DNA of 64,000 nucleotides, taken from Pseudorasbora parva. Its lineage: Eukaryota; Chordata; Actinopteri; Cypriniformes; Gobionidae. The notes under the pieces were generated by a model. That model saw nothing but the letters and a program-made list of their open reading frames with translations, was not told the DNA's origin and ran no database searches. The stretch lies in the NCBI RefSeq assembly GCF_024679245.1, contig NC_090184.1:15772144-15836143 (forward strand), read 5' to 3'. The position numbers and the translations under genes were made by a program. Shown piece after piece: positions 46,525 through 58,534 of the stretch; position 1 is the stretch's first letter; each line of letters starts with the position of its first letter.

Positions 46525-48200
46525 CTGTTCTTGAGTATGTCCAAATGCACATCGTATAAACATTTTAACCAAAGTTAGCAGTGCATGTCAGAGCACAAAC
46601 CAAGCCATGAAGTCCAAGGAATTGTCTATGGACCTACAAGACAGGATTGTATCAAGGCACAGATCTGGGGAAGGGTCCAGAAAAATTTCTGCAGCATTGA
46701 AGGTCCATGAGCAATAAGCACAGTGGCCTCCATCATCCGTAAATGGAAAAAGTTTGGAACCACCAGGACTCTTCCTAGAGTTGGCCGCCAGGGCAAACTG
46801 AACGATCGGGGAGAAGGGCCTTAGTCAGGGAGGTGCCCAAGAACCCAGTGGTCACTCTGACAGAGCTCCAGTGTTTCTCTGTGGAGAGAGGAAAACTTTC
46901 CAGAACAACAACCATCTCTGCAGCACTCCGCCAAACAGGCCTGTAGGGTAGAGTGGCCAGACGGAAGTCACTTCTCAGTAAAAGGCACATGACAGCCCTC
47001 CTGGAGTTTACCAAAAGGAACCTGAAGGACTCTTAGACCATGATAAACCAAATGATCTGGGCTGATGAAACAAAGATTGAACTCTTTGGCCCAAATGGCA
47101 AGCGTCATGTCTGGAGGAAACCAGGCACCATTCATCACCTGGCCAATACCATCCCTACAGTAAAGCATGCCCTGCAAAAATTGCTTTTCTAACTTAGTAT
47201 TTTTGACTTGTTTCTAGTAAAAAATATCTAAGAAACATTTATTAGGCAAGTAAAAATGGTTGTCTTGTTTTGGGGGGGAAAAATAACAAAAAATTAAGAG
47301 AGTTTTTTGCTTAAAATAAGCAAAATAATTTGCCAGTGGGGTAAGAAAAATAATCTTGTTTTCTGTTTGAATTAAGATTATTTATTTTACCCCATTGGCA
47401 GATTATTTTGCTTATTTTAAGCAAAAACTCTCTTAATTTTGAGTAATTTTTCCCCAAAACAAGATAATTACTTTTACTTGTCTAGTAAAAGTAAGAATTT
47501 TTAGATGTTTGGACTAGAAACCAGACAAAAATACTAAGTAAGAAAAGCATTTTTTTGCTGTGTAGTGGTAGCAGCATCATGCTGTGGGGATGTTTTTCAT
47601 CAGCAGGAAATGGGAGACTAGTGAGGATCAAGGGCACAGAGACATCCTTGATGAAAACCTGCTCCAGAGCGCTCTGGACCTCATACTGGGTCGAAGGTTC
47701 CTCTTCCAATAGGACAACAACCCTAAACACACAGCCAAGATAACAAAGGAGTGACTACGGGACAACTCTGTGAATGGCCCAGACTTGAACCTGATTGAAT
47801 TTGGAGAGCTCTGAAAATGGCTGTGCCACACTCCTCATCCAACCTGATGGAGTTTGAGAGGTCCTGCAAAGAAGAATGGGGCAAACTTCCCAAAAATAGC
47901 TGTGCCAAGCTTGTAGCATAATACTCAAAAAGATTTGAGGCTGTAATTGGTGCTTCAGCAAAGTATTGCGCATAGGCTGTGAATACATATGTACATATGA
48001 TTTTTTCTTTTTCTTTTTTTCTTTTTTTTCTTCTAATAATTTTGAATACATTTGCAAAGATTTAAAAAAAAACTTCTTTCTCCTTAGTATTATGGGGTAT
48101 TGTTTGTAGAATTTAGGAAAAAATTAATGATTTTAATCCATTTTGGAATAAGGCTGTAACAAAACAAAATGTGGAAAACTTTACAGATGCAATGTATTTC
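46525..48200 (+). pseudogene. Tc1-like element with nearly full-length dead transposase
   Basis: Nucleotide words throughout match the common fish Tc1-like element: 'agcacaaaccaagccatgaa' near the N-terminal HTH region, then 'catcatccgtaaatgg', 'ctgatgaaacaaagattgaa' (around the first catalytic Asp), 'gcagcatcatgctgtgggga' and 'caagataacaaaggagtg' (second Asp region). The frame is broken by stops, small indels and a 394-bp insertion at 47170-47563. The 3' part carries 'ttatggggtattgtttgtag' and 'ggaataaggctgtaac' before the expected end, which is decayed. The left terminal repeat is only partly recognisable. Confidence 0.88.
47170..47563. mobile_element. Fully palindromic MITE inside the Tc1-like element
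   Basis: The left half (47170-47358) and right half (47365-47563) are imperfect reverse complements across their whole length: 'gcttttctaacttagtattt' is mirrored by 'aatactaagtaagaaaagc', and 'aagagagttttttgctta' by 'taagcaaaaactctctta'. The Tc1 reading resumes directly after it (agcatg ... gtggtagcagcatc). It resembles the Angel-type fold-back MITEs described from zebrafish; that name is tentative. Confidence 0.85.
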
Positions 48201-48210
48201 TTCAATGACT

Positions 48211-49230
48211 TTAATGTGCAAGCAACCACATTACAAAAAAGGCTATGCAAAGTCAAATGCGACAAAATCAATATCATACGGCCCCTTTAAGCTGTAATTT
48301 ATTGCAAAATGTTCTCATGTTTAACCTTCCTGTGCTGAAGGACGCGGTTTGACAGGCTAGCGAAGGTATGTTGTGATTAAGACGTTGAATACCAGTCAAC
48401 TCTTTGTTGTTACTAAGCAACCTGTTCCCTGGCAACGCTTTACTTGTCCTTTGGCAACCATTGATTTAATTCAGAATGACTGTTCCCCCTTTACTCCCAT
48501 GCTGTGTCATCTCTAAGTCCATGCAAGTCTTGGGACCAATGAACCTAGACATTAAAGAATGTTCAGCATCCAGATTCGACATTTAACCATTCCCTGCTGT
48601 TAGTGTTAAAAGATTGCTGCGTCAGAGGACTAATGTCTTACAGTATTCACATCGCTTCAGTACAGCAGGGATGTTTTATATGGCCATGAATCGTTCAGAT
48701 AAGGAGAGTCTATGAAAGGTGTGTTTCGACTATTGAAGAGGATACGTGGCTGGCAGACTGCAGTGTGAGGAGAGCGAGACAGCTGGGGGATTTCATCAAA
48801 GAACCTGCGACAGGGAGCAAGAGTGGGAGGAAGATGAAGACAGAGAAAAGGAGGGAGGGAGATGTTACTCAGGCCAACAGCAGCACCTTTGCAGCTATGC
48901 GCCACTTTGTGTGTCAGTATCCAGCGTGGAAAATATCTGCAGAAATTAATCTGACAGCTGTGGCTGTGTCTGAGCCTGCCTTTGTGCATGTGTGCTTACG
49001 TTCAGGTGGCCTATTTCCTGAAATTAATGCAATATCTAGCATGCCACGGTCACCCACTCTGTATGTGGCTGCATGTGGGATAATCCTAGTGAGTCACACT
49101 TCTAGTAAAGCCTTTGAAAGCTAGTGTAAACTGTCCATTTTGTGATAAATCTACCACGTGAGAGACACAACCTGTGCTCATCTATCTCTTTGCTGGAATT
49201 TTAAACAATCTGCTACATATTTAGTCTCAT
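48211..49230. other. No gene recognised
   Basis: Overlapping frames on both strands near 48657-49124 are Arg/Glu-rich or unremarkable and lack a family. They are not called. No repeat border was found. Confidence 0.4.
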
Positions 49231-49660
49231 TTAAAGGAACTGTATGTAATAAATGTATTTCAGTTAATCATAAAATGTCCCTGATATGTCACTAGACATT
49301 AAGAAATCATGTTAATTTCAAATACTTATATCACTGACAGCAGTAGTCCGGCCAGGATATTGTCATTTAAAAGTTGTTGTTGCAGCCCTCAACTGATGTT
49401 GATGTTGACATGTTGTGTTTTGGCCTGAAGCTCCGCCCTCCACCTATTGTCCAGTCATGAACTCAGTAGTGTTTCTGCATCCAGGTTGCCAGATCTGCTC
49501 TAGTTACAACAGCTGTAGCTGCAAACGTTTCTGCTGATCCTGCAGCCTATCTGGCAACCTCAAGTCAGGGGGGAGGGGAGAGGGGATACACCACTCTACG
49601 GTAATTTGAAAGGGATTGCAGTACCAGTTTTGGCCACAATCTTACATACACTTCCTTTAA
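49231..49660. mobile_element. TTAA MITE ('TTAAAGGAAgTGTATGTAA' family)
   Basis: Left TTAAAGGAACTGTATGTAAT; right, on the minus strand, TTAAAGGAAGTGTATGTAAG. Near-perfect 20-bp inverted ends with TTAA borders, 430 bp. Its right TTAA is shared with the next element. Confidence 0.88.
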
Positions 49661-50795
49661 AGGGGGGGTGAAACACTCAGTTTCAGTCAATCTTGAGTAC
49701 CTATAGAGTAGTATTGCATCCTTCATATGTCCGAAAAGTCTTTAGTTTTATTATATTTATAAAAGAAATATAGGCTGCACCGAGTCTTTCCGTAAAAAAC
49801 CGAGCGCCTGGAGGCGTATCGTGTGGGCGGAGCTAAAGAATGACGAGGCCGCAAAGTGGTGACGTCCTCAAGCGTGGAGAAACTCATGGCTATCGATCTC
49901 AGCTAATACAGATAATGATCCAGAATCATTCGGAGGCTGAAATAAATTGAACAGGAGAAACAGCAACAGCAGGATGCCCATCTCTGTGGTATGTACTGTA
50001 TTTTGTGGCCTGTCAACATTTGTGTGTCTCTACTCGCAGTTTATGAGGACATGATTCGGTTTATGGACTATTGTATGCGACTAAACCTTAGCAGTAGCAA
50101 GCAAAACGGTTTTGTACGTCAGACTAGTGTAACGTTATACAAAGAACAACAATGGAGTCCGTTAGCGCATTTGAATGACGAAGCACGCGATCGTGTCGTT
50201 TACTGATGTTTACTCACGCGAGGATAGGAACAGCAGGACCGAACCTTTATCGCTGGGACCGCTCCGTCAAAAAAACGCTTCTTGGAGTGTGGAGATCCAC
50301 TTTGCGACACGACTGAAGCAATGTTGTGAAGCTTCCCGATATTTCTGCGTTCAAATCGGTTCAAATGCAGCGCTGCCTTCCCGGAATGCTGTGCTGAAGC
50401 GTTGAAGTCGCTTGATGTCACCCATAGGAATAAAGTGGAGCGCGGTGCGGACTATAACGACAGAAGTGTTCACGGACGAGTGGATCTGCAGCTGAGCGAG
50501 TGTTTATGGGCGTGCATTTCCTCTCTCGCTCTAGTCACGCGCGCGCACCCTACCGGGAGAAGAGCCCGTACGGCCCATACAAGGACCTTCCGCTCTATTA
50601 ACGTCAAGCCGAGCCATACTCGAAAAAAAAACTCTCCGAAACTTGTGAGAAACCTGAAGGAGTATTTTTGAAATAGAAATACTCCATCAAACGTCCAACA
50701 TTAGTTTTTGAAACTTTGTCTATGTTTAGGATGGGAAGTCTTTAGCAGTGTAAAAAGCTCAGTATGCATGAAACAGCATCCCCCCCCCCCTTTAA
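49657..50795 (+). mobile_element. TTAA element ('TTAAAGGGGGGGTGAAA' family), copy 1
   Basis: Left TTAAAGGGGGGGTGAAACAC, right on the minus strand TTAAAGGGGGGGGGGATGCT followed by GTTTCATG. The interior is the common cyprinid 'gtgtgggcggagctaaagaa' repeat. Short frames inside (for example 50402-50671) are shared with copy 2 at the DNA level and drift like non-coding sequence. It lacks about 130 bp present in copy 2. Confidence 0.8.
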
Positions 50796-52266
50796 TTATC
50801 ACATCGAATTTTGCTATTGCTATACCCTATCTGAAGCTCCATTTGATTTGTAGTGAGCTTTATAGCTCTGTAGTCATTCAGGTCTGTCCTGAATTATTAT
50901 ACTGTAGATCTGCAGTAAGCAGTAAAAATGTGTCATTGTTCAGCTGAAGTTCAGTGTTGATTCAGTTATAAAGATCATCAATTATTAAATTTGTTCAATT
51001 CGGCTATAAAGCAGCTCTGCCCAAAAACAGTGATGTCATCATCCAGCTCAGTTCAGTTCTCATGCTATAGTGTCAGTACAGTCACATCAATAATATTGTT
51101 GAATATTAAGTGTCCCCAACTTAACAAGTCAGAAGTGATAGTGGCAAGGAACCCAACAATCTTTATCAGGTGACAAAATGGAGAAAAAAAACCTTGGACT
51201 CTGTTGGGGGATCAGTTCTGGTCAATGAAACGAACATGGTGTGGTTCAATAAAAGGCAGCATCACAAGTTGGAAAACAGATTGTGGATTAGTATCATACC
51301 AAATATTTCTATATACTATATACCGTTCCTTTTGCTTGAAAATCTGATTCATCACGCCTGCACGGAGACTAGCTGGCCATCAGGGACTATGCAGAGGACT
51401 TGTCTGGTTCTCATGGTCTTTGCTGAGGATCTGTGCTGTCATGTCGACGAGGTCTTCACAGGGGATTGTCTAGTTGACATGTCTCTGCTGACATGTGGGG
51501 CTGCGTTGTGGTAGTGTCTAGGTGCACCATCTGATCTGGATCCAGCTGACTACAGACTATTATTAGCGTAGATGTCATTCTTCTTAGGATGTAACAAGTA
51601 GCACACTGGATGTTGTGGGAAGTGTTCCTGGTTCAAGTTGACCTAATTTATGCAGCCTAACAACTTTAATGGATTTGAATTTATAGAAATGTGATAGAGT
51701 GCATATGCATTTTTAATCTAAATTTAAACTGTGACATAATGTGTCTGGCTACCAAACAACACTGTTCCAGAGTTTGGGCACTAAACGGGAAAGAGATTTA
51801 CCGTCTGCAGTCCATTTTGATATTCTAGGTATTATCAACTGGCCAGAATTTTGAGACCGCAATAGACGTGAAGGACTATAATGCGTTAAAAGCTTGCTTA
51901 AGTACTAACGACCTAAACCGTTCATGGCTTTATAAGTTATCAGCAAGATTTAAGAAGTGATGCAATGTTTAATAGGGAGAGAATGCAGTTTTGACAGAAG
52001 TGAGCTAATATGATCATACTTTATGGTTCCTGTAAGAACTCTAGCTGGTGTGCTTTGGACCAGCTGGAGTTTGTTTATTGAGCCTGCAGGGCAACCACCC
52101 AGTAGAGCATTACAATTGTTGTGCATTTAAAGAAATACTCTTGTTTTGATCAGTTGACTAACATACTAAAGATGCAATTACTTGATTCAAATTTTAACTA
52201 TAGTTTGATTTTTGATATGACATTTAAAGTAAATGAAAGTACTAAACTGCAACTCCATCATTAAAA
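50796..52266. mobile_element. Common teleost interspersed repeat, class uncertain
   Basis: From about 50870 to 52130 the sequence carries words that I recognise as abundant in cyprinid DNA: 'gactagctggccatcaggga', 'gtcagaagtgatag', 'ttttgatattctaggtatta', 'gaccgcaatagacgtgaagg', 'ggaccagctggagtttgtt'. A frame at 51170-51514 is part of it. No reverse transcriptase or transposase motif is visible. Confidence 0.5.
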
Positions 52267-53222
52267 TATGTCTCTGTGGTATGTACTGTATTGTAGTGGC
52301 TTGTCAACATTTGCGTTTGTTTACTCGTGGTATATGATGACATGATTTGGTTTATGGGCTATTGTATGCGACTAAACCTTAGCAGTAGCAAGCAAAACTT
52401 CAGATAGTGTATAAAAAAACAAACAATGGAGTAACGTTAGCGCATTTGAATGACGAAGCACGCTTAGTGAGAACGTCCCCTAGCCTATGTTTGGGTGGTT
52501 TTACAATAAACAAACTGACATATTAGTCAGCTAAACAAATGTATTTATACACACACCACATCACATGCTCCATTGATAAATTAACTATACAGGATCGTGT
52601 TGTTTACTGATGTTTACTTACGCGATGATAGCCAATAACATAGACATTTGAAGCAGTTTTACTCACCGCCTGCTTCTAAACTTCTAAAGCACGACCGTGA
52701 ACCTTTATCGCTGGGACCGCTCCGTCAAAAACACACTTCTTGTTGATTTCGTGAAGTCCTGTGACAGCAGTGACCGTGGAGATCCACTATCGCGACACAG
52801 CGTGATGTTGTGACGCTTCGCGTCATTTCTGCGTTCAAATCGGTTCAAATGCAGCGCTACCTTCCCGGAATGCTATGCGGACGCATTAAAGTCGTTTGAC
52901 GTCACCCATAGGAATAAAGTGGAGCGCGGCGCGACAGAAGCGTTGCACGGACGAGTGGATCTGCACCTGAGAGAGTGTTTATGGGCGTGCATTTCCTCTC
53001 TCGCTCTAGAGAGTGAACCCTTCTGGGATAAGAGCCCGTACGGCCCATACAAGGACCTTTCGCTCTATCAACATCAAGCCGAGCCATACTCGAAAAAAAC
53101 TCTCAGAAACTTGTGAGAAACCGGAAGGAGTATTTTTGACATTTGTCTATGTTTAGGATGGGAATCCAAGTCTTTAACAGTGTAAAAAGCTCAGTATGCA
53201 TGAAACAGCACCCCCCCCCCCC
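52267..53222 (+). mobile_element. TTAAAGGGG element, 5'-truncated copy 2
   Basis: Begins in the middle of the family at 'tctctgtggtatgtactgta' and runs to the C-rich right end 'gcatgaaacagcaccccc', matching 49987-50791 with about 10-15% scattered differences by eye. It keeps a segment (about 52470-52595) missing from copy 1. The final TTAA is mutated to CTAAA. Confidence 0.8.
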
Positions 53223-54367
53223 TAAACTATAATACATTTTAATTTATGTGCAATTAACATGCATCTGTCTATCTGTCTAAACTAATAATAAGTCAAGTAG
53301 ACTCAAGTATACTTAAAGTTAAGTAGACAACCGTATAGATTTATTGTGAGCATTATAGGCCTCTAGTGATTCTGTAGGTCATTGTAGTTGGGTAATCAAT
53401 ATCAACCATGTCCCCCAATGAACTCCAAAATAATTGTTTCAGTCTTTCTGAACTGCATAATTGAAAGCATTTTTGGCATATTAAGCGTGTTCCTGATATA
53501 AATACATTCCTTCAACTATACTGCACCATATACAAGCATCATAATAAAATGTTTTAAACATTTTCTGCCTAAGTGTATACATTTTACTTTACCCAACATA
53601 AGAAACTTTCCTTTTTCCCCATGAATCAAACCCATGATCATGGCATTAGTCACAAAATATACAAATACATAAATACGCATATGCATGTTATATATTGTTT
53701 GTTTCCTACAATACAAACACTGATCCACAATCACATTGGTTGTGATGGCACTGCTGAAGGATCTCTGCAGAACGCCACACGCGCTGCAGCTGCAGCACTG
53801 CCTTTGGCTATGGTCTTCAGACACACAGCTGTGGTCCTCTCTGCGTTCTGACTTGTGGTCTGGACAGTCATTATGTAAGCTTTGAGTCACTGAATTGGTG
53901 GTGTGCTCTCCTGGGGAACGTGACGGTTGATGTCAATAATGTTCACACACACCACACAAAGGATTTGAGGGCAAAGACTGTGAATGACTAGAGATTTAGA
54001 CACAGAACAATACTTGCCTTTGTTGCCCCAGAACCTTTTGACCATGAGATTAATAGCACACTGTAAACAGACAAGTGTGAAATAAGAAAGAGGATATATA
54101 TATCATTTAGTAAAATAATATTTGAATTTTAATTAACGCATTGATTTCTCATAACGCCTTACTTGAACTCATAATTATAACCAAGTGCAAATTGACTAAA
54201 CTAACACACAAATAATTATACTTTTCACATTGAGTAATCGTCACTGGTTGGAGAAAATAAGTGAATCCTAGAATTGCAGATCCTCCTTTAGCAACAAAAT
54301 CTCCACCAAATATTTCCTGTGGCTGCCTGTAAGACTTCCAATTATGGATATCCCGCCACACAAATTG
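53223..54367 (-). other. Unassigned; weak minus-strand exon-like segments
   Basis: On the minus strand, 'tttcacacttgtctgtttacag' precedes a frame CAINLMVKRFWGNKG (about 54013-54063). Further upstream on that strand a frame QPQEIFGGDFVAKGGSAILG follows a 'cttacag' (about 54256-54330). These look exon-like but match no family that I can name with confidence. Short plus and minus frames at 53516-53890 overlap and are not called. Confidence 0.2.
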
Positions 54368-54478
54368 TTTTTATTTTATTTTATTTTATTTTATTTATTT
54401 TATTTTATTTTATTTTATTTTATTTTATTTTATTTATTTTATTTTATTTTATTTTATTTTATTTTATTTTATTTATTT
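54368..54478. repeat. (TTTTA)n microsatellite
   Basis: About 22 TTTTA units with a few TTTA units mixed in. Confidence 0.95.
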
Positions 54479-55027
54479 TTTGCGTTGTCTGGATAGAACA
54501 GCCCTTTCCAGTTAATGGAACGTATTATGTCACAGTATCTGAATTAATAGGAGGACTCAGGAAAACCCTTTTCCATGACTTGACAATTTACAATATAATT
54601 TAAAATATAACTTATTCCTGTGATGGCAAAGCTGAATTTTCAGCAGCTATTACTCCTGTCTTTAGTGTCCCATGATCCTTCACAAGCCATTTTAATAGTG
54701 GTGCAGGGATGATGTATTTTTGTAGGCCAACCCTCAACAAAAACTCAATCGGATTTTTCCATTGGCTTTTGGATTATTGCAGAAAATAAGGACTGAGACT
54801 AAAAGCTTATGATTCTTACAAGTTTTGTTCATCATGATAATCTTCAAAAAAGCAAATTAATTTTGGAATGTAAATACTATCAGCAGAAGTCAAAAGCTAA
54901 ACGTAGGCTGTAAACAAACTACTCCATGGACCCATGAACTCAAAGTCACCAATATTAAGCTTCCGAATGAAATTTTCCTTTCTGAATGAAATTTCTAGAA
55001 TGCTGTACCTCTAAAGTTACAAATCCA
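54479..55027. other. No gene recognised
   Basis: AT-rich intronic sequence without supportable features. Confidence 0.4.
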
Positions 55028-56237
55028 GCCTGGTCTCATCATTAATACATAGGTATTAATACGTAACTTTAAAATACACAAAACATATGTTTTTTTGTAT
55101 GTTTGGATAGGTGCTGAAACGTAAAATATGGACGTATTGGCAACATTTAAACGTAGCATTATTACGTTTTTACAGCTAATAATCTTAAAATATTAATGAA
55201 TCTTTCATTTAAATATCTGTATCATTTCCCTTTTCCCATTTTATAAACGTAAGATCTCCTAACCTAATTTTTTTATTACATTTTATACAGAATATTCAAA
55301 GAATAAAATGTAATGGCCAAAAATGTGGACATTTTAGTAACAATATAGCATTAAAACAATATTTTGAGGCGCTAATCCTATACCTACCCCTAAACCTACC
55401 CATAACCATTTCTCAAAATTTTACTGTTATAAATAAAAGCATAATTGACAGCCAAGGGCAATCACAAATATTTTTTTGTTTTTTTGTTTTTTGCAAAAAT
55501 GTTAAAAGCTCTACCAAAAGTCGTTGAGCTGACGATGTGTTGCAGTCTCATTTCTCTCTGGTGGTATAGTTATGAGGTACAGGGCAGATTTTAAATTGTT
55601 AATCCATGACATTTTTTATCCTGTTTTTTTCCGTAAAGGCGCACATTTCAAAAAATTTCCCATTTTAGATGTACATCGACTAAAACATGACATGTTGCAA
55701 TCTGTAATGAAGCAGATGAGAGCCAATGAGAATGCGATACCACTGCCGTAAAGCATGTAGTAACGCTTATTGAGTGCGTGATTTTTCAAAGTCAAGCAAG
55801 CGCGGGATTTGACGTTTACAGTCGTTGACTGCTTAGAGATCAAGATCGCTGAATTATGGGCTTTTTTGGATCTGTTCCTCATTTTGGTGTATTTTCTAAA
55901 TGTCTAGTCGCTGCATAAGAGAAATATTACAGTAAGTAGATGGGTAAACTGCATTTCATAAATGCGACCGAAAACGTAATTGATATGACAATTAAATACA
56001 ATAGAATCAAAAAAAGAAATTCCATGATTTTATTATTCGTGCATGTGAGCTGCTACACATTCACATGGATAAGTAAATATTTAAAGTTTTTAGTGCTGTC
56101 AATACGTAAATAATTTACGTTTTAATGCTTTCAATACATCCATATTGTATGTTATAGTGTGTATAAAAATGTAAGTAAATGTACCTGTTGTAGAGCCACA
56201 CTTTACGTAAAAATAGACACATATTCTCATGAGACGT
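55028..56237. mobile_element. Inverted-end element with 'ggtctcat' ends
   Basis: Left tggtctcatcattaatacat followed by 'taatacgtaac'; right, on the minus strand, gtctcatgagaatatgtgtc followed by 'tttttacgtaaag'. Imperfect inverted ends about 1.2 kb apart, rich in 'acgtaa' words. A minus-strand frame at 55616-55882 is not recognised. Confidence 0.45.
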
Positions 56238-56399
56238 TGTAGTATCTGACTGTATCCACAGAGAGCTATCCCGAAAACACTCACCGTCTGCGTAATTCAT
56301 AATGTACATTTATTATGCATTATATAGTCCCGTGACAGGCGTGTTTTGTTCTTACACGAGCATCTATACAACAATTAACATGACGGTAAATGCTAGTCG

Positions 56400-56801
56400 A
56401 TGAGTTGAATCAGCGTAACATCACTAACCATTCAGAAACGTCCAGGTGCAGTCTAAAAGTTCCAACTTCTGAGTTTTAAGGTTCAACTGAGGTTCAAACA
56501 TGTAAGGCTGCAATCTACAACTGGTTATGTCTGACATTTGGCTGATTGAGATTTGTTTTATTGTTGACGTTGTATCCGAAGCTCGTGTAAAGGCGCTGCT
56601 GGAAGGTGGACAGGGAGCAGCAGCTCATTTGCATTTAAAGGGACACACACTAAAACTGCAAATTTTTGCTCACACCCAAATAGGGACACATTTGACAAGC
56701 TATGATATATTATCTGGGGGGTATTTTGAGCTGATACTTCATGGGAAAACCAGAGACGTATATTAAACATTGTGAAAATGGGCATAATATGTCCCCTTTA
56801 A
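56400..56801 (+). mobile_element. TTAA element, right part ('...atgtccccTTTAA')
   Basis: Ends gggcataatatgtccccttt + AA at a TTAA (56798-56801). Contains 'tctgacatttggctgattga' and 'tattttgagctgatacttca', words of a common cyprinid repeat. The left TTAA end was not found. The frame at 56527-56766 lies inside and is not a gene. Confidence 0.6.
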
Positions 56802-57775
56802 TACAGTTGGCACATTTGTCTGCCAAATTGTTGCCCCAGTTTCCCCAAGATTTTCCATAATTTTTGTTTTATTAAAAAGGTTTGAGAAGCCACACACTCA
56901 CAATGTCTGGCTGTGCGAGACTAGTAAGCTCTTGAATCTGAAAGACTAATGAAGAGCCACCTCAAAACATTCACAGCACATACCGAAGAGCTTGAAATTA
57001 GATAATGACTCAGAAAGGCTTCTCAATCAAATTTCCACCATATGTCAAATTGTGTGGTCGTGAATTCAGACTGTTATGTTTTGCCCACACTGAAGCCTTC
57101 TGCCATTAAGTTTGTTTAGATTAAGCCAGTTGGCATAGTGTTACTTTTTTTGTCATCAATGCCAGCTTAATGAATCAGCACTTTTGGCTTGAGGAGAAAT
57201 GTTCCAGTCCAACTACTGAAAGAAAAAAGCATATAAAAAATGCACACCAAAACAGAAATGTCACTTTTCCAAGTCTAATTTCTGCTGAATTAAATACACT
57301 TGAGAACGGTGAAGGAGAGGTGACATGCCTCAAGCTTTTCTCTCATAATGTCTCCACTATTCCTTCATTCCTTCTCTTGTCAGTTTTCTCTAAAATGAAG
57401 CTAAGTTTTCAGGTCTCGTTGCAGCTCATGAGCAGACATCATGTGATTCCACTTTTAATATCTCAGGTCTTAACTGTCTTTTATCATCAGAGCTCCTGAA
57501 TCTGAGGATCAGCAGGTATTTAATTAACAGCAATATCTTTTGTACAAGTCATTGGTTTCTTTTATCCTCGTCCTTTTTTCTTTGTTCTTTCTTCTGTCTT
57601 TAAGCAAGACTCGGTGGATGTGACCTAATATTGCAGTGAAAAGGCATTCGCATAACAAACAGGAAATCTGGGGCTTAATCCTTTTTGGGATATTCTTTTT
57701 GACCCTGATGCAGTCCCTATGTTCTGCCCCCGCTTTTTGTCTAGATCTGATAAAACTCAGGCCAAATCACTTGTT
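56802..57775. other. No gene recognised
   Basis: Apparently unique intronic sequence. A plus frame at 57170-57499 has no family similarity. Confidence 0.45.
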
Positions 57776-57910
57776 CCTGTATAGCACAACTAGTAGAGCA
57801 CAGTGCCGATAATGAAAAAGACATGGGTTCGAATGAAAGCGAATGCGTTGGCTAATGAAATGTTTGTCTTTAATCATTGTTGGCTGCTTGGGATAAAAGT
57901 GTCTTCAAGC
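57776..57910 (+). mobile_element. Degenerate tRNA-derived SINE
   Basis: 'tatagcacaactagtagagc' corresponds to a tRNA A-box region (tagctcagttggtagagca), 'gggttcgaatg' to a B-box, and about 90 bases later 'gcttgggataaaagtgtctt' matches the 'ggataaaagcgtctgcc' tail common in cyprinid SINEs. It is too diverged and extended to be a functional tRNA gene. Confidence 0.65.
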
Positions 57911-58534
57911 TTTGCAGAGTTCTATGAAAATTCTCAGATAAGATAAATAGCTTCTATAAAGAGACTTATTAAATTAAAAACGACAATCCAACCCTAAGTT
58001 GTGTCAAGGGTTTGCTTTTAGAATACAAATTATACAATATGATAATGCATCCGAGTAGAAAGTGCTTGTCAGAGGTTTAAAGAAATCTCGATTCTAACAC
58101 ATCTGACACAGCCGGTATGATCACTAATGTCTAGATTGGCCCTCTGGATGGAAAGTGGAGGATAATTTGAGAGAAGCATCAAATTCTAGGTTATCAGGGC
58201 AAGTAGTACTTGCCGCTTCACTCTGCATATACTACATAGAGGCCTTTGTCCTGAGGGAAAGCTGTTTTGCCATCATAATTAAAAGGGATATTGTTTAACG
58301 CTGCTGGCATCAAATACAGAAAGAGTAAAGTAGAGTGCTGTTTATGAAGCGAAATAAATTGTTTTATGAAATGCAATCCCTCTTTCAGTAAACAAAGATT
58401 AGTTACTTCTTTGGCCATGACCCAATAGTGATGCATTGTAATTGATTTCTTCTCAAGAGACCAGATAAGGTTGGCATTATGGAAAATAGAGCTGTATAAG
58501 AAAGGTATTGTCATTTACTTCATTTGAGTTATTG
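57911..58534. other. No gene recognised
   Basis: AT-rich intronic sequence; nothing supportable. Confidence 0.4.

Noticed and set aside
48657..49124. Arg/Glu-rich frames of up to 119 residues
   Set aside because: Overlapping on both strands with no family match and no splice or start evidence.
50402..53116. Similar frames at 50402-50671 and 52919-53116 as a conserved paralogous gene pair
   Set aside because: Both lie in copies of the TTAAAGGGG element and their similarity is explained by repeat DNA, with frame-breaking differences.
53516..53890. 124-residue minus-strand frame with a Cys/Ser-rich start
   Set aside because: No family similarity; an opposite-strand frame of similar length exists; low complexity at the N terminus.
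57776..57860. Functional tRNA gene
   Set aside because: A- and B-box-like words are present but spacing and stem pairing do not fit a tRNA; the tail identifies a SINE.
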